Source: Drosophila miranda (taxonomy: Eukaryota; Arthropoda; Insecta; Diptera; Drosophilidae). Taken from it: DNA of 64,000 nucleotides. Location: NCBI RefSeq assembly GCF_003369915.1, contig NW_022881603.1, positions 21,883,515 through 21,947,514 on the forward strand, read 5' to 3'. Made by a program: the position numbers and the translations under genes. This document shows, piece after piece, positions 45,333-57,812 of the stretch. The notes beneath the pieces are model-generated. The model searched no databases. It was not told where the DNA came from and saw nothing but the letters and a program-made list of their open reading frames with translations. Positions within the stretch are counted from its first letter, which is position 1. Each line of letters begins with the position of its first letter.

Positions 45333-48300
45333 CTACACTTTTTCTAAGCGTTTTCTAAATGCGTATCGGCGCAGAGTGGAAATGAGTTTTTTTTTTTTGG
45401 TTATTGATATTAACGTCGAGATCCTGTTTATTTTTTTTGAAGCGCATTATATTGATTTGTGTCAGAAAAACTGTGTAGCTAGGGGAGAAAGAACCCCGAC
45501 CAATCCGACGAGCTGGACCCGAGCACAGCAAGAATGCGCGCCTTCGAACCTAGCTTCCTATTAACATGAGGTCAGGAAAAAACCATCTATTGGCCAATGT
45601 CGGAGTTAGAGCCTAAATAGGCTCTGGCCCTAACTCACTGGCGAAGATTGAACACTACATAACCCCTCAGTTTAACTTCCAATTATAAATATTTTTGAGC
45701 AGTGCCATAACCAACCTTAACGTTTCGATCAGATTTATGTGTTGTTTACTCAACATTTTCAGTGTCGAATGTCTGGAAACTCTGCTTCCGTTTTCTTTAT
45801 GAAATGCGGTGAGAATTTTAATGGCTTAATGTTCGTGGGATCAGAATCTGAGAAATAATTGAGCTATTGATAGAGAATAATAACATATTGTCTAACGGGA
45901 ACTCGCATGCATTGAATACTGTTGAGAATTGTTGGAATAATTATCCAATTTCATAGATCAGAGCTCCCTTTCTGTTGTCAACAGATTTGTTGCAGGGGCA
46001 ATAAACGTTGGGTTAACTTTAACCGCGTGCCGTACATTATGATCATGTCGGTTATTTCATTATGGCCATAACATTTTGCACATACCATAGACCAACCCAC
46101 AGGGAGACAGGCGTTGCCCATGCCCGGCCCTGCCCCAATGCGTTGCACGCACCACAGACTCGATTCTGTGGTCGGCGGCGACTCCAGCTGACTGGAGGCA
46201 TTCACAAAACGTTTGCGGCACCAAAATGCAATTTTAATTGCACAACAATTTCGGATTCGGATTCGGGGCTGAAAAGTGCGAGGCCCAGGCTTGTTCTCTC
46301 GAGCCTGAGACACTTGTAACCCAATTCTGTCGCTCGAGAAGGGGAAATCGCACTTCGCACTCGCACTAGCACCACCACTAGCACTCTACGATTACCATTT
46401 TGAACGATGGAGTTTAATTAAAAGCGTGCGGTGGAATGGAATGAAAACTATATAAAATATGTAACGCCAATTGTGGAGGTCGTCAACTGACCACCGTCTG
46501 GACGCAACCAGTTACATCTGAGAATCGCGATGCCGATGCCGATGGCCGGCGGCGGTGTTGTCTTCCTTCCCCAAAACCCGAAAAGCCCAAAACTAAAATT
46601 GTCTGTGGAGGCTTCCTTAATGAAGTGCCGAAACCTGGGTTCGTTGCAGGCACTTGACTTCACTCGATTCGGACTCGGAACTGGTTTCGCACCACAATCT
46701 CAAGTGGATGCCACCGGGTCAGTGCTGCCTGGCCCTATATACAGGTGGTGGTGATTGCCCTGATGGCCCTGAACGCAACGCAACTTCGGCTCGGGCTCGT
46801 GTCGAAAAAAGTGCAAAAAGTAAGTAAAGTAAACGCTAAATAAAGGCAAATAAATGCGTGAACAAAGCAAACAAGCAACAATGCAGCATAAGGCTTAAAA
46901 ACTGGCTTTTAGAGGCAATTTGGAGTCAGCCTGATTACGCGCCCCCGCCTTCACCTGCACCCTCCGTTGACCTACCTTAATGTGCATCTCCACTTCCTGG
47001 ATTAACTCGAGCTCTGGCAAACAATCAAAAGCTCTATTAATCTATCTCAGATGGACACGCCTCTCGCTTGGAGGCTTCCAAACGGAAGAAAGAAACATAA
47101 TCATATTTTTATTTTTATTAAATAAATCATTTGCCATTTCTGTTGTGCTACCAGCAGCAACAGCAGCAAACAAACAATAAGAAATCAAAGTTATTATTGT
47201 GGCTTTGTGTGCCAGTGTGTCTGTATCTCTTAACGCAAGGTTGCAAGTCTTGGTCTTAGGTTTTTGTTGCTTTTTCGGCAACATAATTTACTTGTTGGCA
47301 AATCAAATTGTTATGGGAGACCACGACCTGTGCCAGTGCCACTGCCACTCCAACCGAAATGAAATGCTTGTCGTCAATTCGATGGCCATTCGACCTTACA
47401 TTAAGTATACGCCTCCTGGCCTGGCCGGCACTTGCAGTAGCAGCCGCCGCAGCCGCATCGGCACTATGGACGGTTTACCGCATAATTGGATTGCAAACGG
47501 CTGTTGCGCATCCTTGCATTCTTGTTGAATTTTATCAGTTCAGTTTTCGTTGTTAAGTAAACACCAGATACTCGTAGCATGGGGACCAGCGGGGCTGAAG
47601 CAATAAAAAGACGACAGTGCCACAGAATGTTTCATAAAAGTGGGGTCCGGTCTGCTAAAAGGATTACATTTCCATATGCATAAACTCGATGATATAATGG
47701 TTGAAATCATTCCCCCACTGCAAAGCAAAAGCCGAGAGAACACAGTCGTGCACTTGAACTTGCACTTGACATGAAAATTGCCGAGCAGAGACCAGCCGCT
47801 GCACTCGTAGAATAAATGAGATGCGAGTCTTGAATGCTACAGTGCCACTAACTATTTGGGGAGGACACCCCTAACAGATTAAGTGGTTCTAGGCGGAACT
47901 GGCCGGACCGGCAGCGCCCCTGCCATTGATTGATTGCCTCTCCTCCACTGGACACTCTGCCTCGAGTGTCTAACCCTCAAGCGTGCCATTTCCTTCCTGC
48001 TTCCCCTATAGATACGGGTGAATAGAGTGCTGCTGGACCTGGACCCGACTGTAAGCTTGCATGTTGCATAGTAAGTGTGCAATTGTGTGTGCTTGCAACG
48101 AGGTCACTGCGATGTCGCGACAGCAGCAACAAAATCTCTGCTATCAACATTTACTATTGCTAAACGAAAAGCACTTTTCCAATTTTCGCAAAATGCGAAC
48201 GATCAATGCAAATCGAAAGTGCCTCGAATTGTGTACCCATGTGTGTGCGCAGCAGTGTGTTTTGTCTCTGTGTGTGTGTGTGGGACAGAGGACACTTTAT

Positions 48301-49985
48301 AAGAAATAGAATTCATAAAAAATCGGGCAACAACAAAAAGCTGACAAATGCATTGAGCAAATGCGATTGTCGCACCGCTTGTTGTTGCTTTTGTTATTGT
48401 CGGTGTTTGTTGCCTTTTGTTGTTGCTTTTGTTGTTGGCAACGCAAGAAGTTCTGTGTGTGTCGCCAATAAGTTGTCGCTGTCGACGACGCCTGCGCCTC
48501 TGCTGACTTCTCTCTCTCTCTTCAAGGCGGCTGTCTGCTTGCTTGGGATACGCTTGCCGAGAGTATAATGATATAGAGCAGATGTTTGCCAAGCAGATCA
48601 GGATAGATTTCCGACCCCATAGTGTATACAGAGATCATATATAATTTGTGATATATTAATCAGAATATAATATTAATTAATTTGCCAATGGTTGGTCGTA
48701 GTTCCTCCCACAAGGGGACATGGAAAGGATCGGTTGAAAAATACATTAAATTTGTATATACAAAGTGGTCCAAAAATAATAAAATATATGTTTCATATAG
48801 CTGACATTGGTCGTTTTGTCAGTACTTGTGCCGAAAAACATAAATTTTTCTGATGAACCAGCCAATTTGGCTGTGTTTTGATAGCTTTAAGAAAATCAAT
48901 TGAAATCGATAAATGCATCGATCTGCGAGGGTATCAAAAGCTTCGGCCCCCAATTGTTGTTGATGTTGCTATCGTGCGTACTTGGACTCTCAATAACGCT
49001 GCTTGCCGTCGCCGTCGCCGTCACCGTCACCGTCGCCGTCTCCCTCTCATGTGGTTGTTGCCGCTGCCCGCTGCCACTGCCGCTGTAAGCCCCAACACAC
49101 GAAAAAAGCATGAACAAAAATCGAGACGAAAGCAGAGGGTATTTAACCGACCTCAAATCAATTTGCAATTTCAGTCGATCTCCGCGCTGCAGCGTTGCAT
49201 GAACTCAATCAAACTCTCGTGCGAAACAGAAAGTTGAACGCAAAAATTATAAACTGTTTTCGGTGAATACCTTACGGAAATAATAAGTGAGGAAACGGGC
49301 AACAACAACAACAAAAACAGTAACAACAATTACAAAATCTAAAACAAGAAAAATATCCTAAATAAAACGGAACGGGAAAAATTCCCCAAAACGCATTCGA
49401 AATTGTAAATTGAACTTTTATTGAACAACATTGGCAATTGGTGTCAAGCGCGGCCTAGAAAAAGAAATAAAATGAAATAAAACTCCCCGAATATACAAAT
49501 TCCGAGCACGTTGCAGACAACATTACGCAAACAACAACTAAAGCAACAGAAGCAAGAACGACAACATTTGAACAGCTGACTTTCGTTCAATGAACTGCTA
49601 GTTAAAGAGGCAAAAGTTACACAAATGCAGAGAAAGCTCTCCGCTTCCATTTCCATTCCCATTTCAATTTGACTTTTCAATGTAAGTGCATCTCGAGGGA
49701 GAGAAGAGCTTTTCCAACTGAACTTGAAAGTGAAAGTGAAAAAGAGAAAGAGAAGCAGCTGCGGCGAGAGATATAGCACGATCAAGAGAGAGACTTGAAC
49801 GAAGCGCTTAGAGTTTAGAGCAGGGATTAGAGAGTAAGAGACTGGCAGCAGAAGCTTGCTACCGGAATAAGAGAGTCGAAAAAGAAAGACAGCAGAAGCT
49901 GCCGAATAAGAGAGTAACAGTCGCAGTAGCTTTTGCTGGAGTGCCAACGACATCTCAGAGCATCAGCCAAGGTCATTCGATCAAC
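45333..49985. other. Intergenic DNA and probable 5' leader of the LARP6 gene
   Basis: No gene recognised from 45333 to about 49200. Local repeats include GGATTC units at 46253-46268, TG runs at 48263-48284 and GCCGTC hexamers at 49006-49050. From about 49240 the DNA becomes rich in CAACAA and AGAGAAAG, typical of a fly 5' UTR, and leads into the ATG at 49986; the transcription start is not evident. Confidence 0.4.
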
Positions 49986-52550
49986 ATGAGCAATCCCCAG
50001 GAGACCGAGCACGCGTACGCAGTGAAGGCGCCCCATGCCGGCGAGGAGGTGCACATTTTCGTTGTAAGTCCCGTGCCAGCATCAGCGCCAATGCCAGCAC
50101 CAATTCCATTGCCAGCTGTTCCCATTCTGACAGCTGTGCCCGTGATGAGGCCCCGGGATCCGCCAGCCGAGGTGAGGCAGAGGGAAGACGAAGATGAACA
50201 ACCTTGCTGCAGCTCCCAGGCAATAATGCCACTCTCGTCATCGCTGCCTTCGAAGCTGCTGCGTTTCCACGCCAAACGTTCGGCCCAGGCACTGCTACGC
50301 CAGATGGAATCGCTGGACTCCCAGCTGGGCAGCAGTGGAGGAAGTTTTTCGGAGGACACCTCGCCCAGTGCCCCGCCAATGTCGCCGCCAAACGGCGACC
50401 AACTGCTCGTGGATGTGGGCATGGGCTCCTCCATTGGCGACTCCGAAGAATCGGAGGAGGACGATGAGCTGAAGCCCCTGGCTGTAGACAACCACATCAT
50501 GCACGAGGTGGATCTGTCCGAGCGGCAAACCACACCTACGGCCGTTCTCAGCGAGGCTAATCTCGAGAAGTTTCGCAAGCACCAGATGGACAACATCTAC
50601 CTCCATCCGAACTTTACCATGGACACTTCTCCGCCACCCGCTGTGGCCCCCGCCAACTCTCCCGTGCCAGAGCCTCGCAGGGAGCACCGCTCGTTTCTCT
50701 CCATGAAGAAGGACAAGGAGGTGGAGGAGAGAGTGGTGGAGAAGGTAATGGAGCTGGTGGAGGCGACATCTCAACTGCCCAACGAAATTGACAACATGGA
50801 TCCTTCTCTTATTCCGAGTGAGGAGTTGGCCGCAGAGATCACGGACGCGGTGGAGTTCTACTTCTCCAACGAGAGTATCCTGAAGGACGCCTTCTTGCTG
50901 AAGCACGTGAGGCGCAACAAAGAGGGATACGTGAGCCTGAAACTGGTTTCCAGCTTTAAGCGTGTCCGCCAGCTGACCCGCGAGTGGAAGACCGTTGGGG
51001 ATGCAGTGCGTCGCAAGTCCAGGAAAATCGAGATGAACGACCAGGGAACAAAGGTGCGACGGATCGACGCTCTGCCCAGCTTCGACGAGACGATGCCCTC
51101 GCGCACCATCGTGGCCTGCGATCTGCCTATGAACAAGCTAACCATCGAAAAGGTCTCCGATTTGTTCTCCAGATGCGGCGAGATCGCCCTGATCCGCATC
51201 CTCAAGCCAGGGATGGCCATACCTGTGGATGTACGCCAGTTCATGAACAAGTATCCAGAGCTGCAGCAAAAGGAGTGCGCACTGGTGGAGTATCTAGAGT
51301 CCTCCTCCGCCCGCGACGCTCGCTACCTGAGCGGTCCCTTCCAGGTCTACGAAATGGTGGCCCCCAAGAAGAAGACGGGCAAGAAGGCGGCTGTCATACA
51401 GGTCGCCGCACCCGTGGCCCGCATGGTGGAGAACTACCGCTACTACAACGATGCCAGCTACGAAAGGTCCCGCGGCGGCAGCTTCTCCGGCCACGAGACC
51501 GTGCCAGACCTGCGATTCAAGCTCAAGCGCAACCACTCGGATTTCCAGCAGAGTTTCCACCAGGCGGCAGCCCCACACTTCCACGGCAGCCACGGAAATC
51601 CCTATCAGCCCAGGGGCAGCATCGGGAACCAGGAGAGCGCTCCGGCTGGTTTTTTCTCCTATGCACCCAGACGGTACAGCAATACGTCGACCGTCTCAGC
51701 CAACACGGCGGCTGCCTTGGGCGATGCCTTGCCCTCGCCCTCTGCTGTCGTCGGACCACCGGTGTCCAGCATGAGCAGCCTGCAGCGCCGCCTGTCCAAC
51801 TGCTCGGATCAGAACTACAGCGCGGAGGCGAATGCCCCACTGTCCCGCAGGACCAGCAACTGTTCGGAGACGGGTGCTCCTCAGCGGCGGGACTCCCACT
51901 GCTCGGACAGCTGTCCCTTCTCTAGGAGAGTCTCTGACTTTGGACAGGCGGACGCGGCATACCGCAAGACCTCCGTCTGTTCGAATGGCAGCTGCCAGGG
52001 CAATAGCGGGGAGCGTCGCTTCTCAAACGGATCTATGCAGTTCGAGCGCACCTTCTCGAACGCCAGCGAGAGCAATGGGTTCTATCGTCGTCCCTCCAAC
52101 GACTTCAACCTAGACCGCGAGCCGATCCCCACCGATCAGATGGTGGGTGGAGGAGGTGGCGGCTACCAGGTGTGGCCCCGCTGCTACTCCAATAATTTCC
52201 AGCAGCTGAGCAACAAGCTGGCGGCCTACGACAATGCTCAGTACATTGGAGGACGGCGCATATCCACGGACTCTGGCTACGATCGCCGCTACTCCTTTGG
52301 ATCGGAGTTTGAGGGATCGCCACGGTCTGGCAGCTTCCTGAGCAATTACAAACATGGGGGTGGCGATATAAACGACGGCCAGCCGCGATCTCGCACTGGC
52401 AGTTTTCTGGACGGATCACGCTCCAGGTCCGGATCCTTTGCACAGCGGGCTGCTGAGAGCCTCGTCCGCACTCCCATAGGTCCGGATGGGAGCAAGGGGT
52501 TCGGACAGCGGGCTAGAAAGTTCGGCCAGGACGTGTCCCCCGTTAACTAG
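49986..52550 (+). CDS. achl: LARP6-type La-related RNA-binding protein (achilles orthologue)
   Basis: An intact single-exon frame of 854 residues from the ATG at 49986 (CAACATG context). The N-terminus is Pro-, Ser- and Glu-rich and low in complexity. The La motif spans about residues 279-363 (AVEFYFSNESILKD and EGYVSLKLVSSFKRV are typical), and is followed at once by an RRM at about 372-458 (RTIVACDLPMNK, then ALVEYLESSSARDA). A long disordered C-terminus has about ten RRxS-like phosphorylation motifs (residues about 600-775), a Gly run, and a final SUZ-C/LSA-like segment (IGPDGSKGFGQR, about 829-842). LARP6 proteins bind structured mRNA leaders and act in cytoplasmic mRNA control; Drosophila achilles is reported in immune and neural contexts. 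No break was seen. Confidence 0.93.
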   Translation: MSNPQETEHAYAVKAPHAGEEVHIFVVSPVPASAPMPAPIPLPAVPILTAVPVMRPRDPPAEVRQREDEDEQPCCSSQAIMPLSSSLPSKLLRFHAKRSAQALLRQMESLDSQLGSSGGSFSEDTSPSAPPMSPPNGDQLLVDVGMGSSIGDSEESEEDDELKPLAVDNHIMHEVDLSERQTTPTAVLSEANLEKFRKHQMDNIYLHPNFTMDTSPPPAVAPANSPVPEPRREHRSFLSMKKDKEVEERVVEKVMELVEATSQLPNEIDNMDPSLIPSEELAAEITDAVEFYFSNESILKDAFLLKHVRRNKEGYVSLKLVSSFKRVRQLTREWKTVGDAVRRKSRKIEMNDQGTKVRRIDALPSFDETMPSRTIVACDLPMNKLTIEKVSDLFSRCGEIALIRILKPGMAIPVDVRQFMNKYPELQQKECALVEYLESSSARDARYLSGPFQVYEMVAPKKKTGKKAAVIQVAAPVARMVENYRYYNDASYERSRGGSFSGHETVPDLRFKLKRNHSDFQQSFHQAAAPHFHGSHGNPYQPRGSIGNQESAPAGFFSYAPRRYSNTSTVSANTAAALGDALPSPSAVVGPPVSSMSSLQRRLSNCSDQNYSAEANAPLSRRTSNCSETGAPQRRDSHCSDSCPFSRRVSDFGQADAAYRKTSVCSNGSCQGNSGERRFSNGSMQFERTFSNASESNGFYRRPSNDFNLDREPIPTDQMVGGGGGGYQVWPRCYSNNFQQLSNKLAAYDNAQYIGGRRISTDSGYDRRYSFGSEFEGSPRSGSFLSNYKHGGGDINDGQPRSRTGSFLDGSRSRSGSFAQRAAESLVRTPIGPDGSKGFGQRARKFGQDVSPVN

Positions 52551-54219
52551 AACACACGGCTGAGTGGGGGGAATTGTTGATTACTTTTAGTGGGAACTCT
52601 TTGTCTACTACTCGTACTCGTACTAGTTTGTGAAATTAATGGCTGTACACTGTGATGCTGTCCACCCTGTAATATGTATGTACTATATATCCCACTCACA
52701 CGATCCGATTCCGTTCCGTTCCGAACCACGCCCCCAGTCCATAGCCCAACTTAGGATAGTAATCGAATTTGTAGTTCATAAGTTTACCTTCAAAGTTCAT
52801 GGGGTCTTGGGGTAGTTAATGTGGAGTTCTCTTGCTCAAGATCAAATCTATAATCCATATATATCATTCTTTTACGCAACGCTGCCAATACTTTAAGATC
52901 AGAGGAACGATTCTTGGTTATTATAAGGGTTCTTAATGCATTACTAAGTTGAGTTGATAGCTGGTAGGTTCTATAAATTATATTTTATATCAATCGTTAT
53001 GTTTTCACAAACTATTTTATAACCTGTTGACTACTTATATAGGAAGATAAATACACCATTAGATACATATTTCCTAATGGGTTAACACACTTTATGGCCA
53101 ATCTATATGAAGATTTACTAGTGTTTTTTATCGTTAATAAAAAAACTTAATTAGCTTAGATGTAGGATAGTGGAATAACGAGTGGCTGCCATAAAAAACA
53201 GTTATAGAAATGTGGCCATAATACGGATGTTGGAGTTGGAGAAAGGTTCGCAAAATTAACTTGATTAGAGTCTCAGGTCCATAGATTAATCATTCGCTGG
53301 GCAAGAGGAACTACAGCTCCACATTTTCAATATTTTTCTTCAGTTGTAGCTATAGTTAGACTAATGATTATCTATATGTGTATCTACTAGGCTTAGACTT
53401 GATTGTCCTCTCGCATGGAGACGGAGGAAACAGCAAAACGGATTATTACAGGAGAGAATAAAAATATTTTTCATTTTTAGCTTTTAGCTTTTAATTTTGA
53501 TTTCTTACAGAAGCATTGCAATATTATACTCGTATTATATGTGTGTTAGCCATAAATAAATATATTCGAACAAAAACATCGCTTTTTTTCGCCCCGGTGA
53601 TCGTATGGGCATTATTATTAAGTCCATTGTTACAATAATGAACTTGAAATGGAGCTTAGCCAGCAATTTGCTGTCTTTTTGCCAAATCATTTACCGAACC
53701 GAACCGAACCGAATCTTGCGCAATCGAAGCCAGCCCCCAAACTGAAAGCGAAATTGAAATTCGCGCCACTCGAGAACCGAAGGTAACTAGGCCAACGAAA
53801 ACGAAATAGCCACACAATATACTGGTACTCGTACAGCAGATCTCAACCAGTCTGCCTTGCCTGTGAAAGCAACAATTTGAATTATATTCAATAATAGACG
53901 TAATTTCTGATTTTTTGCCCGAAAAATTTGTCTTCACACAAGTGACATGAGCGAGCGAGCGCCGCAAAAAGCGTGACGCATGCGCCCCCAACTCGGATCC
54001 GAACTCGCCCGCGGTTCATAATTGTTCATAAAGCGGCCGTTAGCATTGTTACTGCCTCTGCTGCCTGCCGCTGGAGCCGTATTTCGAGTACCCATACCCA
54101 TACTCATATTTGTACTCGCACTCATACTCACACTCGTATCTTAATCGTTACCATGCGTGCGATTTGTGTGTGTATTTTTTTTGCGGTTCCAAGGTATTTG
54201 TTGTTCAATTTTCAGTTCA
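52551..54219. other. LARP6 3' flank and intergenic DNA
   Basis: A/T-rich DNA with the candidate poly(A) signals, then CCGAA repeats at 53696-53713 and ACTC-type repeats at about 54085-54136. No other gene was recognised up to the split DINE-1 at 54220. Confidence 0.4.
53555..53560 (+). terminator. Candidate poly(A) signal of the LARP6 gene
   Basis: AATAAA lies about 1.0 kb after the stop codon; another is at 53136-53141, about 590 bp after it. The A/T-rich sequence between them is compatible with a long 3' UTR and alternative ends. Confidence 0.35.
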
Positions 54220-54227
54220 TTATACCC

Positions 54228-54599
54228 TGTGGAGATAATGTTTTTTATCCCCAATCGGCCGACTAATTATTTCGAATTAAATAAAACTCGGCGCAGAAAT
54301 AAAATTACGATATGTTCTTTAATGCGTGACATCCAAATTGCAAGTGTTTAGAGCCTGCCCTTTACATTGCCGCTCCGATCGCTAAGCGCAGCTTCGCTCG
54401 GCCGACGTCGGTAGGCAGACGCAAAGCGGAGATAGCGAAGAGCGAGCTGGCAGAGAGCGTTTAGCAGGGCAAGCAAGCGCAGAGCTTTAACAAACAAATG
54501 AGTGACATAGACATAAGTAACAAACAAAATAAGCGGCTGAGGGCCAAGAATTAGGTGCTATTTGGCAAGCAGCTAATCGGCTGGGTTCTGCTCCGAACA
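54228..54599 (-). repeat. 3' LTR of the BEL/Pao element
   Basis: 372-bp direct repeat of 60056-60427. The end of the pol frame runs a few codons into it (stop at 54573-54575). Confidence 0.93.
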
Positions 54600-57500
54600 T
54601 TCACCCCCCGTTGGAAGGCAAAGGCTTTCAACAGATCCATCCTGAAGGGGCAGAACCGCTATTTTTCCAACGGCCCTCTTGAAAAGGCCTTTTTGAGTGC
54701 GGATGACGGCTACTCTGATGGTTCCATCTTTTCCTGGGATGACGCTCTCAATGCGGCCAAGCGGCCACCTTAATGGTGGCAGCGTTTCCTCCTTGATCAT
54801 GACGAGCGCTCCTAGCTTGATGTTTGGAGACGATGACCGCCACTTGCTCCGCTCCTGAAGAATCGAAAGATACGCCGTGCTCCATTTTCTCCAAAACGCC
54901 TGCTTCATTTGACACAGCCGCTGCCATCAACTAAGTAGGTTGACCCGGAGATGCGCCACATCTGGCTCGTCGAATGCAGCTTTCGGGGCTCCATTGAGAA
55001 AGTGGTTTGGCGTGAGCACATCTAGATCATCGGGACTTTCTGTAATTGCATAAAGCGGACGGGAATTTAACAAAGCAGAGATTTCACAAGCCAAGGTCTG
55101 AATTTCATCAAGAGTAAAAATGTAGGTCCCGACGATGCGATGAAAATGATATTTAGCTGCTTTAACAGCCGCCTCCCACAAACCCCCAAAATGAGGTGAG
55201 CGAGGGGAGATGAATTTCCAGTCGATTCCACTAGAAACGCAGAGATGTGACACAGCCGACGTATGAGGATCGCTGAGGAACATTTGCCGAAGCTCCAAAA
55301 GCTCATTTTTTGCTCCTACAAAATTTGTAGCGTTGTCTGACCAGATGATTCGAGGTTTGGGACGTAGACTTATAAAACGCCTTAATGCTGCCAGAAAGGA
55401 TTCTGTAGATAGATCCCGAACGACTTCCAAATGAGTTGCTTTGGTGCTAAAGCATACGAAGACAGCGATGTAACATTTGATAGGAGGCCTGCTTCTGACT
55501 TCCGACTTGTGATAAAAGGGTCCGCAAAAATCAACGCCCGTTGTGTGGAATGCTGGATTAGTCCTTACGCGATCCGCAGGCAAGTTTCCCATGATATGTT
55601 CCCTCAGCACTGGCTTCAAACGAAAGCATCTAACACATTTGCGAATGATTCCCGCAACATATTTGCGTCCACCAATAGGCCAGAATTTTTGCCGAAGCAG
55701 TCCGAGCAATCCTTGAGCTCCTGCGTGGAGAAACCTTTCGTGAAAGAAGATAATAATAGAGACAGTGACAGGATGTCCCTTAGGAAGCAGGATCGGGTGC
55801 TTCGCGTCGTAGTCCAATTCGGCATTTTGGAGCCGGCCTCCAACACGCAGCAATCCAAAGCTATCCAGAAATGGATTCAGTGAGGCCATCGTGCTTTTTG
55901 GGGGTAGGGCCTGTTTGCTGGCGAGGGCCCTTATCTCTTCCGAAAATTGTTGCTGCTGTATTGCCCTTATGAGCAAATGCGTACCATTTTTGATGTCGAT
56001 TACGGTGAGTTGACCCTTCGACCGCGCTATGCCTTTGTCCTTGAGAATGTAGAATCGATATATGTAAGCAAAGACGCGCTGCATGGATCCGAATGAGTTT
56101 TGAAATTTGCAATCGTACGATACATCCCTTTCGTTTGAAACAACCAATGCTGCATGACGACGTTCTGGTACATCGGTCGGCAATTGCAAGCCTGCAGGCC
56201 ACTCTGAGCTCTCAAGACGCAAGAATGGTGGTCCAGAGATCCAAAGGCTGCTATCCATTAGTTCAGCGGGCGTGGATCCACGTGATATGATGTCGGCAGG
56301 ATTCAACTTTGTGGGCACGTGATGCCAAGTCATTCCAGCGGTGAGCTCCTGAATCCGCTGAACTCGATTAGAAACAAATATATTAAAATTCAATGGTGAT
56401 TCTCGAATCCAGGCAAGGGCTATGGACGAATCCGACCAGCAATGTATTTGGCATGGAGCTGATAATCCCTTAACTATGGTGGACACTAGTTCGGCTAATA
56501 CGAGGGCAGCGGACAGCTCAAGCTTGGGGATAGTCATACTTTTCAAGGGCGCGACTCTGGATTTAGAGCATAAGAGATGACTTTGCACAATGCCAAGAGC
56601 TTCCGAACGCATGTATACACAGGCGCCATATGCTGCTTGGCTCGCATCACAAAACGCGTGCATTTCTAATCTGGCTTGCTGCCGAAGCACGTGACGTGGA
56701 AACTTAAAGTTTTTAACCATCGACAACTGCGAAGTCAGCTCAATCCAAGTCGTATGTAGATCCTGGGGCAGGCTTTCGTCCCAATTCAACTTTAGGCTTT
56801 CGTTCCATAGCGACTGCATAAATATTTTAGCTTTTGTGATGATGGGAGAGATGAGCCCTAGAGGATCGTAGAACCTAGCTAGTGTAGACAGGACCGAACG
56901 CTTCGATATTGGGCCTGCAGCGGTTCCGACGTGAGCGAAGCTAAACAGAAGATTGTCCGTGGTGGGATACCAAACAAGACCAAGCGCCTTGGTTACTCCA
57001 GTCCCGTCATGAAAGGTAAGGAACTTTTCGCGATCCGCCTCCGATACGCCTTCCAAAGCAGCGGGTTCATTGGAACACCATTTACGTATGGGAAAACATC
57101 CTTTCGAAAGTAGCTCCCTTATCTGCTGACGAATCTTGATGACACAATCAATGCTGTCCCCTCCAGATATGAGATCATCGACATAGAAATCTCTTCGAAC
57201 AACATCAGCGCCAAGCGGAAAACGCAACTCTTCATCATTTGCCAACTGATGAATAGCACGAATTGCTAAGAAAGCGGCAGGTTTGGTTCCGTAAGTAACA
57301 GTCTCCAACTTGAACACCTGAATCTCCTCCTTCGGGTCATTGCGCCATAGGATGCACTGCACGTGCGTATCGGGATGGGAAACGCGTACACAGCGGTACA
57401 TTTTGCAGATATCGCCACACAAGGCGACTTTAAAAAAGCGGAAACGAAGCAGAGTTATCAGAATTTTAGGTTGGATGGTGGGTCCAGCCATTAGCGCATC

Positions 57501-57812
57501 ATTCAGTGATACTCCAGACGCTGTTTTGGCAGATCCATCGAACACTACGCGTAATTTGGTGGTTGTACTATCCTGCTTGTGGACGCAATGGTGAGGCAAG
57601 AAGTACTGCGGGAGGTCTGACTGCCGCGAAGCTGGCGACATGTGTCCTAAATCACGATACTCCTGGAGAAACTCCATATATTTTGCCTTAAGCTGTGCAT
57701 TTTTTGCTAGCTTCCTCTCCAAATTGAGAAATCTACGTAGCGGCTGCTGATACGATTCTCCTAATTCCTCTAGACTGAATTTGGTTGGCAAACGCACGGA
57801 GTAAGCTCCGGA
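54573..57812 (-). pseudogene. BEL/Pao pol: reverse transcriptase, RNase H and integrase, one nonsense codon
   Basis: The frame runs on the minus strand from just after a TAG at 57815-57813. It starts with the conserved RT entry region (VRLPTKFSLEELGESYQQ), then the YVDD box (FYVDDLISGGDS, about 57190), an RNase H-like region (HAFCDASQAAYGACV and HCWSDSSIALAW), and an integrase with CVRCFRLKP, GVDFCGPFY and WSDNATNFVG (about 55350-55310). An in-frame TGA at 54929-54927 cuts off the C-terminal 110 or so codons, which remain recognisable (WPLGRIESVIPGKDG) down to 54573. RT, RNase H and the integrase core are otherwise intact in about 956 residues. Confidence 0.88.

Noticed and set aside
45480..45560. 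CTTCGAACC stretch that might be a tRNA T-arm
   Set aside because: No matching acceptor stem or anticodon arm could be drawn around it.
50984..51925. 313-codon open frame in an alternative plus-strand frame within the LARP6 gene
   Set aside because: It lies entirely under the La motif/RRM coding sequence, is rich in Arg and Gln as expected for a shifted frame, and has no domain.
53656..54266. Open frames on both strands near the left end of copy F
   Set aside because: They are built from simple repeats (CCGAA and ACTC units) and have no similarity to any protein that I recognise.
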